The notes under the pieces: generated by a model | What the model was told of the DNA's origin: nothing | What the model saw: the letters and a program-made list of their open reading frames with translations, nothing else | Databases searched by the model: none | NCBI RefSeq assembly: GCF_031010195.1 | Contig: NZ_JAUAMC010000001.1 | Span: 124,001-188,000, forward strand | Reading direction: 5' to 3' | DNA length: 64,000 nt | Source of the DNA: Halomonas sp. SpR8 | GTDB taxonomy: Bacteria; Pseudomonadota; Gammaproteobacteria; Pseudomonadales; Halomonadaceae | Part shown: positions 28,971 through 40,560 of the stretch, piece after piece | Layout of the letters: each line of letters starts with the position of its first letter | Position numbering within the stretch: the first letter of the stretch is position 1 | Program-made: the position numbers and the translations under genes

Positions 28971-29614
28971 CAGGGTTTCCTGCGTTTGGTGGTGGGCCGT
29001 GCGTGCTGATTTTTCTGCTGCGCTACTCGCTGTCCTACTCCCCGGCCAGGGGGCGCATTGGCGGGCCGGGGCGTGTGCAAAGTCTCCTTGCGCCATTCGC
29101 CAGGGGCTAAACCATCCAGCCGCCAGGGGCCAATGGCCGCACGAATCAAACGCAGGGTTGGAAAGCCGACGTGGGCGGTCATGCGGCGCACTTGGCGGTT
29201 ACGGCCTTCGCTGATGGTGAGCTCCAGCCAGCTAGTCGACGGGTGGCGTTTGGGGTCGATGTCGGGTTGGCGCGGCGCAATCGTCGGGGGATCTATTCGA
29301 CGAGCCTTGGCTGGCTGCGTTGGGCCATCTTTCAGCGTCACCCCTTGACGTAGCGCTTTCAGCGCTGCGTCACTAATCTCACCTTCTACTTGAGCCCAGT
29401 AGGTTTTGGGCTGCTTGTAACGCGGGTGAGAGATGCGGTGAATCAATTCGCCGTCATCACTGAGCAGTAGTAGGCCCTCCGAGTCGTAATCAAGGCGTCC
29501 GGCGGCGTACACCCCTGGTACCGTAATAACATCGGCTAATGTGGCGCGAGCCTGTTTGTCGGTAAACTGAGAGAGCATACGATAGGGTTTGTGCAGTAAA
29601 TATAAGGTACTCAT
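28970..29614 (-). CDS. rluE: 23S rRNA pseudouridine(2457) synthase
   Basis: 214-residue RsuA/RluE-family enzyme. The catalytic Asp is in GRLDYDSEGLLLLS and the second motif is ISEGRNRQVRRMTAHVGFPTLRLIR. It has no S4 domain, as expected for RluE, and ends in a basic Pro/Arg-rich tail (RPANAPPGRGVGQRV... TTKRRKP). The ATG at 29614 (MSTLYLLHKPYRM) follows AAGAG closely. First gene of the minus-strand run, divergent from icd. Confidence 0.9.
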   Translation of the reverse strand: MSTLYLLHKPYRMLSQFTDKQARATLADVITVPGVYAAGRLDYDSEGLLLLSDDGELIHRISHPRYKQPKTYWAQVEGEISDAALKALRQGVTLKDGPTQPAKARRIDPPTIAPRQPDIDPKRHPSTSWLELTISEGRNRQVRRMTAHVGFPTLRLIRAAIGPWRLDGLAPGEWRKETLHTPRPANAPPGRGVGQRVAQQKNQHARPTTKRRKP

Positions 29615-29858
29615 GATCTCTTTATGGGGTTGCCCTTGATTTGTCGACAATCTCTCATGCGATTAAAATGCTGCGCTGGTATACTTTTCAAAAGTCGTTT
29701 CAACAGCTAACCCAATAACCAGCTCAACAACCACCGATCAATAACCTAGAAAGCCAATTAAAACGACCCCGCCTGCTTCGCGGCATGGTCTCTCGTTGAA
29801 TGAGTCGCGTTGCTCAGGGTCTTTATAATCACAGCGATAGAAAAGAGGTTAACGCAAA

Positions 29859-32096
29859 ATGTCTAAAACGCCGAAGATCATTTACACGCTCACCGACGAG
29901 GCGCCTGCGCTCGCAACATACTCTTTGCTTCCAATTATTGACGCCTTTACCGACGCTGCTGGCATTGAAGTGGAAACCCGAGATATCTCCCTGGCGGCCC
30001 GCGTTCTCGCTTTATTCCCCGATTATTTAACTGAAGAACAGCGCATTGAGGATCACTTGGCTGAACTAGGTGCACTGGCCAAGGTTCCGGAAGCCAATAT
30101 CATCAAATTGCCCAATATCAGTGCTTCCATGCCGCAGCTGCGGGCAGTGATCAAAGAGCTGCAAGAGCAGGGCTACCCACTGCCGGAATATCCTGACGAG
30201 CCAAGTAACGACGAAGAGAAAGATATCAAAGCGCGCTATGACAAAGTCAAAGGCAGCGCGGTTAATCCAGTATTGCGTGAAGGTAATTCTGATCGTCGTG
30301 CGCCGAAGGCCGTCAAAGAGTATGCGCGCAAATACCCTCACTCGATGGGTGAGTGGAGTCAGGCCTCGCGCAGCCACGTTTCTCATATGCATAAGGGCGA
30401 TTTTTACGACGGTGAAAAATCGATAACGCTGGATCGTGCGCGCACTGTGAAGATGGAACTGACCACCAAGAGTGGCCAGACTAAGACGCTCAAGTCGAAT
30501 ATCTCGCTGCTCGAAGGTGAGATCATCGACAGTATGTTCATGAGCAAAAAAGCATTGCTCGAATTCTACGAGCGTGAAATAGAAGATGCGCGTGAATCTG
30601 GCGTAATGTTCTCGTTGCACGTGAAAGCGACGATGATGAAGGTCTCGCACCCGATTGTGTTTGGCCACTGTATTAAGATTTTTTACAAAGACGCCTTCGA
30701 GAAACACGGCGAGTTGTTCAAGGAGCTGGGTGTCGACGTCAACAATGGCATCGCCAACCTCTACGAAAAAATTGAAACGTTGTCAGAATCACAGCGTGAT
30801 GAAATTATCAGCGATTTGCATGCCTGCCATGAAAAGCGCCCAGAGTTGGCGATGGTCGATTCGGCTCGTGGTATCACCAACTTCCACTCGCCCAGCGATG
30901 TGATTGTGGACGCTTCGATGCCGGCGATGATCCGTGCCGGGGGCAAGATGTACGGTGGTGACGGTCGTCTTAAGGACGTCAAGGCCGTGATGCCCGAGTC
31001 CACGTTCGCGCGTATTTACCAGGAAATGATCAATTTCTGTAAATGGCACGGTGCTTTTGATCCGGCGACAATGGGCACCGTACCCAACGTCGGTTTGATG
31101 GCGCAAAAAGCCGAAGAGTACGGCTCCCACGACAAGACCTTTGAAGTTCCAGAAGACGGTGTGGCCGATATCATCGATCTGGATACGGGTGAAGTGCTGT
31201 TGACCCAAAACGTGGAGCAGGGCGATATCTGGCGGATGTGCCAAGTCAAAGATGCGCCGATTCGCGACTGGGTCAAGCTGGCAGTAGAGCGCTGCCGTGA
31301 TTCTGGTATGCCGACGGTATTCTGGCTCGATCCATACCGCCCCCACGAGAACGAGTTGATCAAGAAGGTTAAAACGTATCTCAAGGATCACGACACTGAT
31401 GGGCTTGAGATCCATATCATGTCCCAGGTTCGGGCGATGCGTTACACCTTAGAGCGTGTGATTCGTGGCCTCGATACTATTTCAGTGACGGGCAACATCC
31501 TGCGCGATTATCTGACGGATCTATTCCCGATTCTTGAGCTGGGCACCAGTGCCAAGATGCTCTCTATCGTTCCCCTGATGGATGGCGGTGGTCTGTTTGA
31601 AACCGGTGCTGGTGGCTCTGCGCCCAAGCACGTTCAGCAACTGCTGGAAGAGAATCACCTTCGCTGGGACAGCCTTGGCGAGTTCCTGGCGCTGGTAGCC
31701 TCTTTGGAGCACCTCGCTAAACGCTTTGACAACGACCGTGCTAAGATGCTTGCAAAAGCGCTGGATGAAGCTAACGGCAAGTTCCTCGAAAGCAACAAGT
31801 CTCCTTCACGCAAAGTGGGCGAGCTGGATAACCGAGGAAGCCATTTCTACCTGGCGCTTTACTGGGCAGAAGCGTTGGCGGCTCAAGATCAAGACGCTGA
31901 GCTGAAAGCACTCTTTGCCCGCCTTGTGGAAACGCTGAAGGCCAAAGAAGCTACTATTATTGACGAGCTTAACAGCGTTCAAGGCCAGCCTGTCGATCTT
32001 AAAGGCTATTATCACCCGAACGGCGAATTGGCCAGCCAAGTAATGCGTCCGAGTAAAACGCTCAACGAAGCGCTTGCTATGGTGGCAAACGGCTAG
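29859..32096 (+). CDS. icd: NADP-dependent isocitrate dehydrogenase, monomeric type
   Basis: 745 residues, the size of the monomeric IDH family, unrelated in length to the roughly 415-residue dimeric enzyme. It opens with [22 protein letters not shown], and has [14 protein letters not shown] and [20 protein letters not shown], all highly conserved in this type. It oxidises isocitrate to 2-oxoglutarate with NADP+. Divergent from rluE across 244 bases and followed by a clean terminator. The same slot next to rluE is held by dimeric icd in E. coli. Confidence 0.96.
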   Translation: MSKTPKIIYTLTDEAPALATYSLLPIIDAFTDAAGIEVETRDISLAARVLALFPDYLTEEQRIEDHLAELGALAKVPEANIIKLPNISASMPQLRAVIKELQEQGYPLPEYPDEPSNDEEKDIKARYDKVKGSAVNPVLREGNSDRRAPKAVKEYARKYPHSMGEWSQASRSHVSHMHKGDFYDGEKSITLDRARTVKMELTTKSGQTKTLKSNISLLEGEIIDSMFMSKKALLEFYEREIEDARESGVMFSLHVKATMMKVSHPIVFGHCIKIFYKDAFEKHGELFKELGVDVNNGIANLYEKIETLSESQRDEIISDLHACHEKRPELAMVDSARGITNFHSPSDVIVDASMPAMIRAGGKMYGGDGRLKDVKAVMPESTFARIYQEMINFCKWHGAFDPATMGTVPNVGLMAQKAEEYGSHDKTFEVPEDGVADIIDLDTGEVLLTQNVEQGDIWRMCQVKDAPIRDWVKLAVERCRDSGMPTVFWLDPYRPHENELIKKVKTYLKDHDTDGLEIHIMSQVRAMRYTLERVIRGLDTISVTGNILRDYLTDLFPILELGTSAKMLSIVPLMDGGGLFETGAGGSAPKHVQQLLEENHLRWDSLGEFLALVASLEHLAKRFDNDRAKMLAKALDEANGKFLESNKSPSRKVGELDNRGSHFYLALYWAEALAAQDQDAELKALFARLVETLKAKEATIIDELNSVQGQPVDLKGYYHPNGELASQVMRPSKTLNEALAMVANG

Positions 32097-32182
32097 GGTT
32101 TCAAAAACCAAAGTTTTGAAACCAGACGCTTCACAAGCAGTCTGCGCGGCCACAAGGTGGAGCGCATTAAACGCTGTGATAT

Positions 32183-32214
32183 CCCTCGCCCACCTTAGTG
32201 GGCGAGGGTTTTTT
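32183..32214 (+). terminator. icd: icd terminator
   Basis: CCCTCGCCCAC (32183-32193) pairs with GTGGGCGAGGG (32198-32208) around CTTA, followed by T6. Strong intrinsic terminator. Confidence 0.95.
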
Positions 32215-32340
32215 GTCTTACTTAATATGTTAATTTTGTGTTTTCCATGAACCCTTGCTGATCGGCAGCGTCTGAAAAAATAGATAACATTATTTAGACA
32301 CTTCCATCGGTCAGTCGCGAGACAACCAACCGTGCTACTT

Positions 32341-32715
32341 ATGTCCAACCTAAAGAGTTCATACGTTGTCGCCTCGCCCGTTAACGCGGGAATGACGCGA
32401 CCTAACATGCCCGATGATGATGGCGATTTAACTGTGCAGTCGGCGGAACCTGCGCTGGCACAACCGCCGCTCTATAAGGTGGTGCTTCACAATGATGACT
32501 ACACGCCGATGGAGTTTGTTATTGAAGTACTGCAAGGTATTTTTAACATGGATAGCGAGAAGGCCGTTCAGGTCATGCTCGCGGTACATACCCAGGGAAA
32601 GGCCACCTGTGGCGTGTTTACCCGCGATATAGCCGAGACCAAAAGCTATCAGGTAAACGAGTACGCGCGGGAGTGTGAGCATCCGTTGATAAGCGATATT
32701 GAAGCCGCTGATTAA
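32341..32715 (+). CDS. clpS: ATP-dependent Clp protease adaptor ClpS
   Basis: 124 residues with the chosen start. The folded domain runs from about residue 42: [23 protein letters not shown], and [23 protein letters not shown]. The Asn-Asp-Asp pocket that reads N-terminal residues is intact. ClpS hands N-degron substrates to ClpA. The start is uncertain: no good ribosome site is seen, and ATGs at 32392 and 32407 would remove 17 or 22 residues of the disordered N-terminus. Followed by clpA after 139 bases. Confidence 0.93.
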   Translation: MSNLKSSYVVASPVNAGMTRPNMPDDDGDLTVQSAEPALAQPPLYKVVLHNDDYTPMEFVIEVLQGIFNMDSEKAVQVMLAVHTQGKATCGVFTRDIAETKSYQVNEYARECEHPLISDIEAAD

Positions 32716-32854
32716 GAACGTTGAGAAATAATTGGCGGAGAGGCTTGCAACCGTGCCATTTGTACCCGATGTTGAGAGTGCCGGTCGATTAAACTGATCC
32801 GACGCAAGCCCTAGGTGGCGATACGCCCTAGGTAGTAGCGAAAAGGGGACTGCC

Positions 32855-35131
32855 ATGCTGAGCAAAGAACTTGAAATGACCCTGAACACGGCCTTTACTG
32901 TGGCGCGTTCCAAGCGCCATGAGTTTATGACCGTTGAGCACCTGCTGCTAGCGTTGCTGGATAATGCCTCAGCGGTAGACGTACTGAAGGCATGCGGGGC
33001 TAACCTCGACAAGCTGCGGTCCGATCTGCAGGATTTTATCAACTCGACTACCCCGCTGATCCCCGAGGGTCAGGGTGATCGTGAAACACAGCCCACGCTC
33101 GGTTTTCAACGCGTTTTACAGCGTGCGGTTTTCCACGTTCAGTCATCTGGAAAAAGTGAAGTGTCCGGTGCCAACGTACTGGTGGCGATTTTTTCAGAGC
33201 AAGAGAGTCAGGCAGTTTACTTCCTTAAACAGCAGAGCGTTGCTCGCGTTGATGCAGTAAATTATATTGCCCACGGTATCTCCAAAGTGGCTGGGCACGG
33301 GCCATCCCCTTCTCCCTCTTCATCAGAAAGCGAAGACGCGGAAGAGGGCGGTAGCGAAGGGGCTGCGCACCCGCTCACTGGCTATGCGACCAACCTCAAC
33401 GAACAGGCGCGGTTAGGCAAAATCGATCCGCTGATTGGCCGTGATCACGAGCTTGAGCGCGTGGTGCAAATTCTGGCCCGTCGGCGTAAGAATAACCCGC
33501 TGTTAGTGGGTGAAGCAGGCGTGGGTAAAACGGCGATTGCCGAAGGCTTGGCCAAGCGCATCGTTGAGGAAGATGTTCCCGACGTTATTGCTGATGCAGT
33601 GGTTTATTCGCTAGATATGGGCGCGCTGCTGGCCGGTACCAAATACCGCGGTGATTTTGAAAAACGCCTCAAGAGCCTGCTGAGCGAGCTGCGTAAACAG
33701 CCTAATGCCGTCCTATTTATCGATGAGATTCACACCGTGATTGGTGCTGGGGCGGCTTCTGGCGGCGTAATGGACGCGTCCAACCTGCTCAAACCGCTGC
33801 TCTCTTCGGGCGAGCTGCGCTGCATTGGTTCGACCACGTTTCAAGAGTTCCGCGGTATCTTCGAGAAAGACCGCGCTTTGGCGCGCCGCTTCCAAAAAGT
33901 GGACGTCATGGCGCCCTCTGTTGATGACACTATCAAAATCCTCAAGGGTTTGCGCTCACGCTTTGAAGAGCACCACGAGCTGAAGTACACCGATGGGGCG
34001 CTTGAGAGCGCAGCACGCTTAGCGGATCGCTATATCAACGACCGCTTCCTGCCTGATAAAGCGATTGACGTTATTGATGAGGCGGGGGCTCACCAGCGCC
34101 TGCTGCCGCCAGAAGTGCGCGCCAAAACGATCGATGTCGAGCAGGTGGAAGCTGTGGTGGCATCGATTGCGCGCATTCCGCCGAAGAGTGTCTCGAGCTC
34201 TGACCGCAAACTGCTCGAGAAGCTTGATCGTGACCTGAAGATGCTGGTATTCGGGCAGGACGAAGCGATTGATAGCCTCTCCGCGGCTATTAAACTCTCC
34301 CGGGCCGGGCTTAAATCCCCCGATAAGCCCGTCGGTAGCTTCCTGTTTGCCGGCCCTACCGGTGTGGGTAAGACGGAAGTGGCCAAACAGCTTGCGCATA
34401 TCATGGGCATCGAGCTGGTGCGCTTTGATATGTCCGAGTACATGGAGCGTCACACCGTATCGCGCCTGATTGGTGCGCCTCCCGGCTATGTCGGCTACGA
34501 CCAGGGCGGTTTGCTAACCGAGGCGGTCACTAAGCAGCCGCACTGCGTACTGCTGTTGGATGAAATTGAGAAAGCACACCCGGAAGTCTTCAACCTGCTG
34601 TTGCAGGTGATGGATCACGGACGCTTAACCGATAACAACGGTCGTGAAGCGGATTTCCGTCACGTGATTGTCATCATGACCTCTAACGCCGGTGCTGAGC
34701 AGGCGTCGCGCCGTTCAATTGGCTTCCAGCACCAAGATCACTCTACCGATGCCATGGAAGTGATCCGCCGCACCTTCTCGCCGGAGTTCCGCAACCGTCT
34801 GGATGGCATTATTCAGTTCCATTCGCTGCCGGTTTCGATAGTGCGCAATGTCGTCGACAAGTTCTTGATCGAACTGCAGGCGCAGCTGGATGAGAAGCGT
34901 GTTCAACTGGATGTGGACGATATGGCGCGGGATTGGCTAGCCGATAAAGGCTATGATCCTGATATGGGCGCACGACCAATGGCGCGCCTCATTCAAGAGA
35001 AGCTGAAGAAGCCACTAGCCGAGATGATTCTCTTTGGCGAGCTAGCCGAACAGGGCGGTATTGTCCACGTCAGCCTGGAAGAGGGCGAACTGCACCTTTC
35101 TACGGAGACTGAAATGGCTGATGCGCCCTGA
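32855..35131 (+). CDS. clpA: ATP-dependent Clp protease ATP-binding subunit ClpA
   Basis: 758-residue Hsp100 unfoldase. The N-domain (to about residue 145) docks ClpS, then a Ser/Glu-rich linker. The first AAA+ module has Walker A GEAGVGKT (219-226). The second has GPTGVGKT (500-507) and an IGF loop (RRSIGFQH) that fits into ClpP. There is no ClpB-type middle coiled coil. GGGGA lies 5 bases before the ATG. It feeds N-degron and other substrates into ClpP, which is not in this window. Confidence 0.97.
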   Translation: MLSKELEMTLNTAFTVARSKRHEFMTVEHLLLALLDNASAVDVLKACGANLDKLRSDLQDFINSTTPLIPEGQGDRETQPTLGFQRVLQRAVFHVQSSGKSEVSGANVLVAIFSEQESQAVYFLKQQSVARVDAVNYIAHGISKVAGHGPSPSPSSSESEDAEEGGSEGAAHPLTGYATNLNEQARLGKIDPLIGRDHELERVVQILARRRKNNPLLVGEAGVGKTAIAEGLAKRIVEEDVPDVIADAVVYSLDMGALLAGTKYRGDFEKRLKSLLSELRKQPNAVLFIDEIHTVIGAGAASGGVMDASNLLKPLLSSGELRCIGSTTFQEFRGIFEKDRALARRFQKVDVMAPSVDDTIKILKGLRSRFEEHHELKYTDGALESAARLADRYINDRFLPDKAIDVIDEAGAHQRLLPPEVRAKTIDVEQVEAVVASIARIPPKSVSSSDRKLLEKLDRDLKMLVFGQDEAIDSLSAAIKLSRAGLKSPDKPVGSFLFAGPTGVGKTEVAKQLAHIMGIELVRFDMSEYMERHTVSRLIGAPPGYVGYDQGGLLTEAVTKQPHCVLLLDEIEKAHPEVFNLLLQVMDHGRLTDNNGREADFRHVIVIMTSNAGAEQASRRSIGFQHQDHSTDAMEVIRRTFSPEFRNRLDGIIQFHSLPVSIVRNVVDKFLIELQAQLDEKRVQLDVDDMARDWLADKGYDPDMGARPMARLIQEKLKKPLAEMILFGELAEQGGIVHVSLEEGELHLSTETEMADAP

Positions 35132-35193
35132 AAAGGGCGCTTTGCCGCCAATCACTATTTTCATGCACTCCTTTTTTATGCATAAGAGCGCAG

Positions 35194-35224
35194 CGCCCTG
35201 TCATCGACGGGGCGTTGTCGTTTT
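35194..35224 (+). terminator. Probable clpA terminator
   Basis: CGCCCTGTC (35194-35202) pairs with GACGGGGCG (35206-35214), with one G-T pair and a tight ATC loop, followed by a broken T-rich stretch to 35224. Confidence 0.6.
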
Positions 35225-35285
35225 AGTGAATAGCCGTTGACGCTGATCGGCGCTAGCTATCAACTACAAACAAAATAGTAGAGAC

Positions 35286-35504
35286 TTAGCGCGAACGGTA
35301 AACGATACGGCCTTTAGAGAGATCGTAAGGTGTTAGCTCTACCTTTACCTTGTCGCCGGTCAGAATGCGGATATAGTTTTTACGCATTTTGCCAGAAATG
35401 TGAGCGGTAACAACGTGACCGTTTTCCAGCTCAACACGAAACATGGTGTTCGGAAGGGTATCGACGATAACGCCTTCCATTTCAATATGATCTTCGCGTG
35501 CCAT
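35286..35504 (-). CDS. infA: Translation initiation factor IF-1
   Basis: 72 residues, the standard length. It is a single S1/OB-fold domain starting [30 protein letters not shown] and ending [16 protein letters not shown]. It binds the 30S A site during initiation. Located downstream of bpt on the same strand, in the usual clpA-infA-bpt-aat neighbourhood. Confidence 0.98.
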   Translation of the reverse strand: MAREDHIEMEGVIVDTLPNTMFRVELENGHVVTAHISGKMRKNYIRILTGDKVKVELTPYDLSKGRIVYRSR

Positions 35505-35634
35505 ATAGGCATGTCCTCACTTATGATTTAATTATGTAACAATCGATCAGAATTCAGTGCCGCTAAAGGGGCGCTCAATAAACAGCGCTATATTGTGCCG
35601 TAAGCCCGCCGTCAAGGCAAAAAAGCTGACGTAA

Positions 35635-36369
35635 TTAGCGAATTAACTGCCGCCAATGGCGCCCGTCGAGTATCTCTAGTGGTGTAAATGCCTGCTTATA
35701 GCGCATCTTACGGCACTCTTCGATCCAATACCCTAAATACAGGTGGGGCAGTGCTTTTTCTTGGCTGAGCTCAATTAAGCGCAGAATGGCAAAGGTGCCA
35801 AGCGAGCGCTTATCGAGCGCTTCGTTGACAGCAAAGAAGGTGTAGATCGCCGAGAGCCCATGCTCCAATTGATCAAAGGCCGCCACGCCGACCAGTTCGC
35901 CGTCGAGGTACATTTCCATAAGATGCGCATAAGGCTCATCAAGGGTAAGAAATGTGCGGTACTGCTCGCGGCTGGGAGGGTACATATCGCCGTCGGCATG
36001 GCGCTGGCGAATATAGTCAGCGTAGAGCGTGTAGTGGGTAGACACAAAGTGAGCGGGCATTACTCGAATGTTAATATCGGCGTTGCGGCGTAAAATTTTG
36101 CGCTGAGTGCGATTAGCCTCAAACTGCTCAACCGGGATGCGCACCGAGCGGCAGGCGTTGCAACCCTCACAGTGGGGGCGGTATAAATGGCGCCCGCTGC
36201 GACGAAACCCTAATAGCGCCAACGAGTCATAGACACCTGGAACGGGTGACTCCAGTGGATCAAGAAACAGCGTCGTTGCTTCTCTACCTGGCAAATAGCT
36301 ACAGGCATGCGGCACAGTAAGGAAGAAGCGCAAATCCCGCACCGGGCGACGCGGAGTGTTACTGCTCAC
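35635..36369 (-). CDS. bpt: Aspartate/glutamate leucyltransferase (bacterial ATE-like)
   Basis: 244 residues. It transfers leucine from tRNA to proteins with N-terminal Asp or Glu, making them ClpS targets. CSYLPGREATTLFLDP and the Cys-rich stretch YRPHCEGCNACRSVRIP are family hallmarks; the C-terminal GNAT-like part has YLGYWIEECRKMRYK. The start is GTG with AGGAGGAG just before it. It lies 33 bases after aat, so both N-degron transferases share one transcript. Confidence 0.94.
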   Translation of the reverse strand: MSSNTPRRPVRDLRFFLTVPHACSYLPGREATTLFLDPLESPVPGVYDSLALLGFRRSGRHLYRPHCEGCNACRSVRIPVEQFEANRTQRKILRRNADINIRVMPAHFVSTHYTLYADYIRQRHADGDMYPPSREQYRTFLTLDEPYAHLMEMYLDGELVGVAAFDQLEHGLSAIYTFFAVNEALDKRSLGTFAILRLIELSQEKALPHLYLGYWIEECRKMRYKQAFTPLEILDGRHWRQLIR

Positions 36370-36402
36370 GGCTCTCCTCCTTGGTATAACAGTATGAGGC
36401 GA

Positions 36403-37152
36403 TCAATATACGCTACCCTCGGCATTAATCGCTTTCAGCCAAGGTGACGGGGGCACTGACGGCGTTTTATCGGGTGATGAGGTTGATGTAAACGACTTAT
36501 CAGGCAGCCAGTTTTTAAGATAGTTGATGAATGCCCCTCGAGCGACTGTAATAGCGCCCAGGCTAGCCAAGTGGGGTGTGTGCATCTGGCAGTCGATAAG
36601 TTTACCGCCATGCTCGCGCATTGCTCTGGCGAGGTGTGCCAGCGCCACTTTAGAAGCATCCGGAGCGCGGGAAAACATGGATTCACCGAAAAATACCGGG
36701 CCCATGGCTAGCCCATACAACCCGCCAACTAATTGGCCGTGTTGATGAACTTCAATGCTGTGGGCAATGCCGAGTGCGTGCAACAGGCTGTAGGCCTCGC
36801 GCATCTCGACGGTGATCCAAGTGCCTCCCTCTTCGTCGCGAGGGGCGGCACAGGCCTCAATAACCTGGTCGAAGTGTTGATCCAAGGTGATATGGAAGCC
36901 ACCATGGCGTAGTCGTTTGGTTAAGCTACGACGCTGCTTAAATTGTTCAGGAAGGAGTATCATGCGCGGATCTGGACTCCACCACAGAATCGGGTCGTCG
37001 TCGCTGAACCAGGGGAATATACCCTGTCGGTAGGCTTCTACCAGCCACAATGGGGAGAGTTCGCCGCCGGCAGCTAGCAGGCCGTTGGGGGCGTCCAGAG
37101 CCGCGGCAGCGGATGGAAAGGTGGGATGTGGCGAGGAAAGCCAAGGTAGCAT
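36403..37152 (-). CDS. aat: Leucyl/phenylalanyl-tRNA-protein transferase
   Basis: 249 residues. It adds Leu or Phe to N-terminal Lys or Arg. FPSAAAALDAPNGLLAAGGELSP, then YRQGIFPWFSDDDPILWWSPDPR are the diagnostic segments, with GGTWITVEMREAY and GGLYGLAMGPVFFGESMFS later. A C-terminal tail of about 30 residues rich in Ser/Thr/Pro extends beyond the conserved domain. AGGAG lies 7 bases before the ATG. Divergent from ftsK; the trxB gene often found between them in Pseudomonas is absent. Confidence 0.95.
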   Translation of the reverse strand: MLPWLSSPHPTFPSAAAALDAPNGLLAAGGELSPLWLVEAYRQGIFPWFSDDDPILWWSPDPRMILLPEQFKQRRSLTKRLRHGGFHITLDQHFDQVIEACAAPRDEEGGTWITVEMREAYSLLHALGIAHSIEVHQHGQLVGGLYGLAMGPVFFGESMFSRAPDASKVALAHLARAMREHGGKLIDCQMHTPHLASLGAITVARGAFINYLKNWLPDKSFTSTSSPDKTPSVPPSPWLKAINAEGSVY

Positions 37153-37311
37153 TGCTTGCTCCTGTTGCTACGTCCTTTACGACGTTTATGTAAAGCGTTC
37201 TTCTACTGGGCGCTCAGCTAAAGGCTGTTCTGTGACCGCGGAAGGATGCTCGGTATCATGCAAACTCGCAAGTGGATTAAAGACGCCATTGGGGTGTAAA
37301 GGGAGAGTCGC

Positions 37312-40300
37312 TTGAAAGTGAATAAAGCGGTAAACAAGCGAACGCAGCGTAACGCGCGTCAAACACCATCATCGGCTTCTTCTGCGCGTGTAAGCGCCGC
37401 GAAGGATAAGGCTCGCCGTTTTGGCCTGCGCTTACAAGGCTCAGTGCGCGAAGGCGTGGTGGTGCTACTGCTTGCGCTATGTGTTTTTTTATTATTAGCG
37501 CTGTTTAGTTATCAATCATCTGATCCAGGCTGGTCTTATCAGGGGCCGGAAACAGATGTGCGTAACTGGATGGGGCAAGTCGGCGCTTGGCTGGCTGATG
37601 TGCTCTATTCACTGCTGGGCGCCAGCGCTCTGTGGTGGCCGGGTATGTTTGGTTTCGCCGCCTGGTGGCTGATTCGCTCGCGCCAGGTACGTTTTGAACT
37701 CGATCCGGTGGCGATCGCTGTGCACGCAGGTGGTTTGGTGCTGCTTATTTTTGGCACCACCATGCTGGGTGCGCTGCACTTTTACCACCCAGAAAGCATA
37801 CTGCCCTACGCCTCTGGCGGTATTTTAGGCGAGGGCCTGGTTGGCGCGCTTAGGCCACTGGTAAGCAGCGGTGGCGTTGGATTAATTGCCGCGGCGTTGA
37901 TTTTAAGCGGCTTTCCGCTATTTAGCGGCATGTCCTGGCTGCAGGTGGCAGATGAACTCGGCAAGCGGATATGCCGTCTTGGCAGCTGGCTGTCGGCGCG
38001 CAGGCAAGCACGCCGTATGCGCGCAGCGCAGCGCGCCGCCGCTAAGTCCGCGCCGAAGCCCCAGGTAGAGGCATCAGCAGGAGCACCCGTAGAGCCTAGA
38101 ACTGCGCCTGCTGAGGTTAAAACCGCTGAGACTAAACCCGCTGAGGCTAAGACTGTTGCTGAGTCGATGGGTAAAAGCACCAGTGGTCGTGAACGGCGTG
38201 AACCGGGCTTCAGTGTGCCGCTTTCTAACAGCTCCTCCGATGCAGCGGCGAGTAACGTCGCTGGCAGCGAAACGACGGATACCTCAATTCCTTGGGAGGC
38301 TGCGGCATTTTCAAGCAACAAACACGTGCCTGCTAAAACCCCCGCGCCTGTCACATCTGCACCTGGCAAAGAGCCAACCGTCACACCGCCTGCGTCTGCC
38401 GAGCCGACCTTAGCTTCTGAGCCAGGCGCGCCAGTTGAGAAAGACGTTGAAGCGCCAGAGATACCCGTATCCAAAGAGCCGCGGGCAAATGCCTTCGTCC
38501 AGGCTGACGCATCGATAGCAGAGCCCGAGGAAGCCGACACCGCCTTCCCGCTGCGTGCGTCGCGTCAAGAAGAGCCACCGACGCCCGCTGCAAGCAGCTT
38601 TTTTGTCAACGATGAAGCGCCTGCCGAGACCGAACCACGCACTAGCGTGCCAGAGCGTGCACCTGAGCATGGTCTTGAAACTGGGCCCGCACGTAAACCT
38701 GAGCGTGTGGCCGAGGTCGTGCCGGAACCTGTGTGGGATGATGAAGAGGTGGATGATGAAGAGCCTCCCACACCATCGATGCCGCCCTCTGCAGCGCGCC
38801 AGGAGCCCACCTTCGCACCTGACGAGAGCACGCCGGAGGCGGATGAGGGTCCCACTCTATGGACCGTAGAGCATTTACAGAGCCAGCGGCCTGCCTTTGA
38901 AACCCAGGATGAGCCCGAAGGCGACGTACCGAGTCTGCAACTGCTGACACCGGCAGAACCGTATCAGCCCAACTACAGCGATGAGCAGTTGGCCGATATG
39001 GCCGAGCTGCTTGAAGTGCGGCTGCGTGAATACGGCGTCAAGGCAGAAGTCGTCGATACCTGGCCTGGTCCCGTCATTACCCGCTTTGAGATCAAGCCTG
39101 CCGCGGGCGTCAAAGTTTCTAAAATCAGTAATCTAGCCAAAGACTTGGCGCGCTCACTGATGGTTAAAAGTGTGCGCGTGGTCGAGGTGATTCCAGGACG
39201 CCCCACGGTGGGGATTGAAATACCTAACCCCAATCGCGCCATGATCCGCCTGCGCGAAGTCATCGACTCTGATCGCTACCAGCAGGAGACATCACCGCTC
39301 ACCATGGCGCTAGGCCAGGATATTGGCGGCAGCCCTGTGGTCGCCAACCTGGGCAAGATGCCGCACTTGTTAGTAGCTGGTACTACCGGGTCGGGTAAAT
39401 CGGTGGGCGTTAACGCCATGCTGATCTCGATGCTGCTCAAAGCCAAGCCTAGCGAGCTAAAGCTGATCATGGTCGACCCGAAAATGTTGGAACTGTCGGT
39501 GTATGACGGCATTCCTCATCTGCTGGCACCTGTGGTCACTGATATGAAAGAGGCGGCCAACAGCTTGCGCTGGTGTGTGGCTGAGATGGAGCGCCGCTAC
39601 AAGCTAATGGCAGCGATGGGCGTGCGCAATATTGCGGGCTTTAATGGCCGCTTGGACGAAGCGGAACGCGCCGGTGCCCAGGTGGCTGACCCGCTGTGGG
39701 AGCCACAGCCGTGGGAAGTGCATCAGCCGCATCCGGTGCTGGAAAAACTGCCCTACATCGTTGTGGTGATCGACGAGTTTGCCGATATGTTTATGATTGT
39801 CGGTAAAAAAGTTGAAGAGCTGATTGCCCGCTTGGCGCAAAAGGCCCGCGCCGCCGGTATCCATTTGATATTGGCAACTCAGCGCCCGTCAGTAGACGTA
39901 GTAACGGGGTTGATCAAAGCCAACATTCCTTCGCGGATGGCGTTTCAGGTCTCATCAAGAATTGATTCGCGCACCATTCTTGATCAGGGCGGCGCAGAAA
40001 GCCTGCTTGGGCATGGTGATATGCTTTACTTGCCCGCGGGCTCTGGGCCGCCCAATCGCATCCACGGTGCCTTTGTCGATGACGACGAAGTGCACCGTGT
40101 GGTCGACGACTGGAAGCGCCGCGGCGCACCAGAATATATCGAGGAGATTCTCTCCGGCGGCGTCTCCGCTGACGCCTTAACCGGCCTTGAGGCCGAAGGG
40201 GGCGACGGTGACGATGCCGAACAGGACGCGCTTTATGATGAAGCTGTTCAGTTCGTCACGGAAACCCGCAAAGCGTCGATTTCCGCCGTTCAGCGGCGCT

Positions 40301-40422
40301 TTAAAATTGGCTATAACCGTGCAGCGCGTTTGGTTGAGGCAATGGAGGGCGCCGGCGTGGTGACTTCTATGGGCTCTAACGGTGCCCGGGAAGTGCTTGC
40401 GCCGCCTCCGGTGGGACACTAA
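37312..40422 (+). CDS. ftsK: DNA translocase FtsK
   Basis: 1036 residues. The N-terminal membrane domain (about 45-200) has four hydrophobic segments that anchor it at the septum. A Pro/Ala/Glu-rich linker fills about 240-540. The motor domain has Walker A GTTGSGKS (690-697) and Walker [13 protein letters not shown]. The gamma winged-helix domain ([36 protein letters not shown]) near the end reads KOPS and activates XerD. The start is TTG with GGGAGA ahead of it. It clears the chromosome terminus during division. Confidence 0.96.
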   Translation: MKVNKAVNKRTQRNARQTPSSASSARVSAAKDKARRFGLRLQGSVREGVVVLLLALCVFLLLALFSYQSSDPGWSYQGPETDVRNWMGQVGAWLADVLYSLLGASALWWPGMFGFAAWWLIRSRQVRFELDPVAIAVHAGGLVLLIFGTTMLGALHFYHPESILPYASGGILGEGLVGALRPLVSSGGVGLIAAALILSGFPLFSGMSWLQVADELGKRICRLGSWLSARRQARRMRAAQRAAAKSAPKPQVEASAGAPVEPRTAPAEVKTAETKPAEAKTVAESMGKSTSGRERREPGFSVPLSNSSSDAAASNVAGSETTDTSIPWEAAAFSSNKHVPAKTPAPVTSAPGKEPTVTPPASAEPTLASEPGAPVEKDVEAPEIPVSKEPRANAFVQADASIAEPEEADTAFPLRASRQEEPPTPAASSFFVNDEAPAETEPRTSVPERAPEHGLETGPARKPERVAEVVPEPVWDDEEVDDEEPPTPSMPPSAARQEPTFAPDESTPEADEGPTLWTVEHLQSQRPAFETQDEPEGDVPSLQLLTPAEPYQPNYSDEQLADMAELLEVRLREYGVKAEVVDTWPGPVITRFEIKPAAGVKVSKISNLAKDLARSLMVKSVRVVEVIPGRPTVGIEIPNPNRAMIRLREVIDSDRYQQETSPLTMALGQDIGGSPVVANLGKMPHLLVAGTTGSGKSVGVNAMLISMLLKAKPSELKLIMVDPKMLELSVYDGIPHLLAPVVTDMKEAANSLRWCVAEMERRYKLMAAMGVRNIAGFNGRLDEAERAGAQVADPLWEPQPWEVHQPHPVLEKLPYIVVVIDEFADMFMIVGKKVEELIARLAQKARAAGIHLILATQRPSVDVVTGLIKANIPSRMAFQVSSRIDSRTILDQGGAESLLGHGDMLYLPAGSGPPNRIHGAFVDDDEVHRVVDDWKRRGAPEYIEEILSGGVSADALTGLEAEGGDGDDAEQDALYDEAVQFVTETRKASISAVQRRFKIGYNRAARLVEAMEGAGVVTSMGSNGAREVLAPPPVGH

Positions 40423-40465
40423 TCGCTTGGTGTAAGGCACAATTATGCAATAAGCGTGGAAGTAG

Positions 40466-40494
40466 CGCCGCAGGTGAAACCCTGCGGCGTTTTT
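40466..40494 (+). terminator. ftsK terminator
   Basis: CGCCGCAGG (40466-40474) pairs with CCTGCGGCG (40481-40489), followed by T5. It separates ftsK from lolA. Confidence 0.9.
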
Positions 40495-40560
40495 CGCGTC
40501 TTAACGACACATGGACGGTTAAGCCGACCTCACTGCCTCTCACTGCCTCACTGCTTGATA

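Noticed and set aside
37085-37315. 76-codon open frame between aat and ftsK
   Set aside because: Antisense to the aat N-terminus, low-complexity start, and it occupies the ftsK promoter region.
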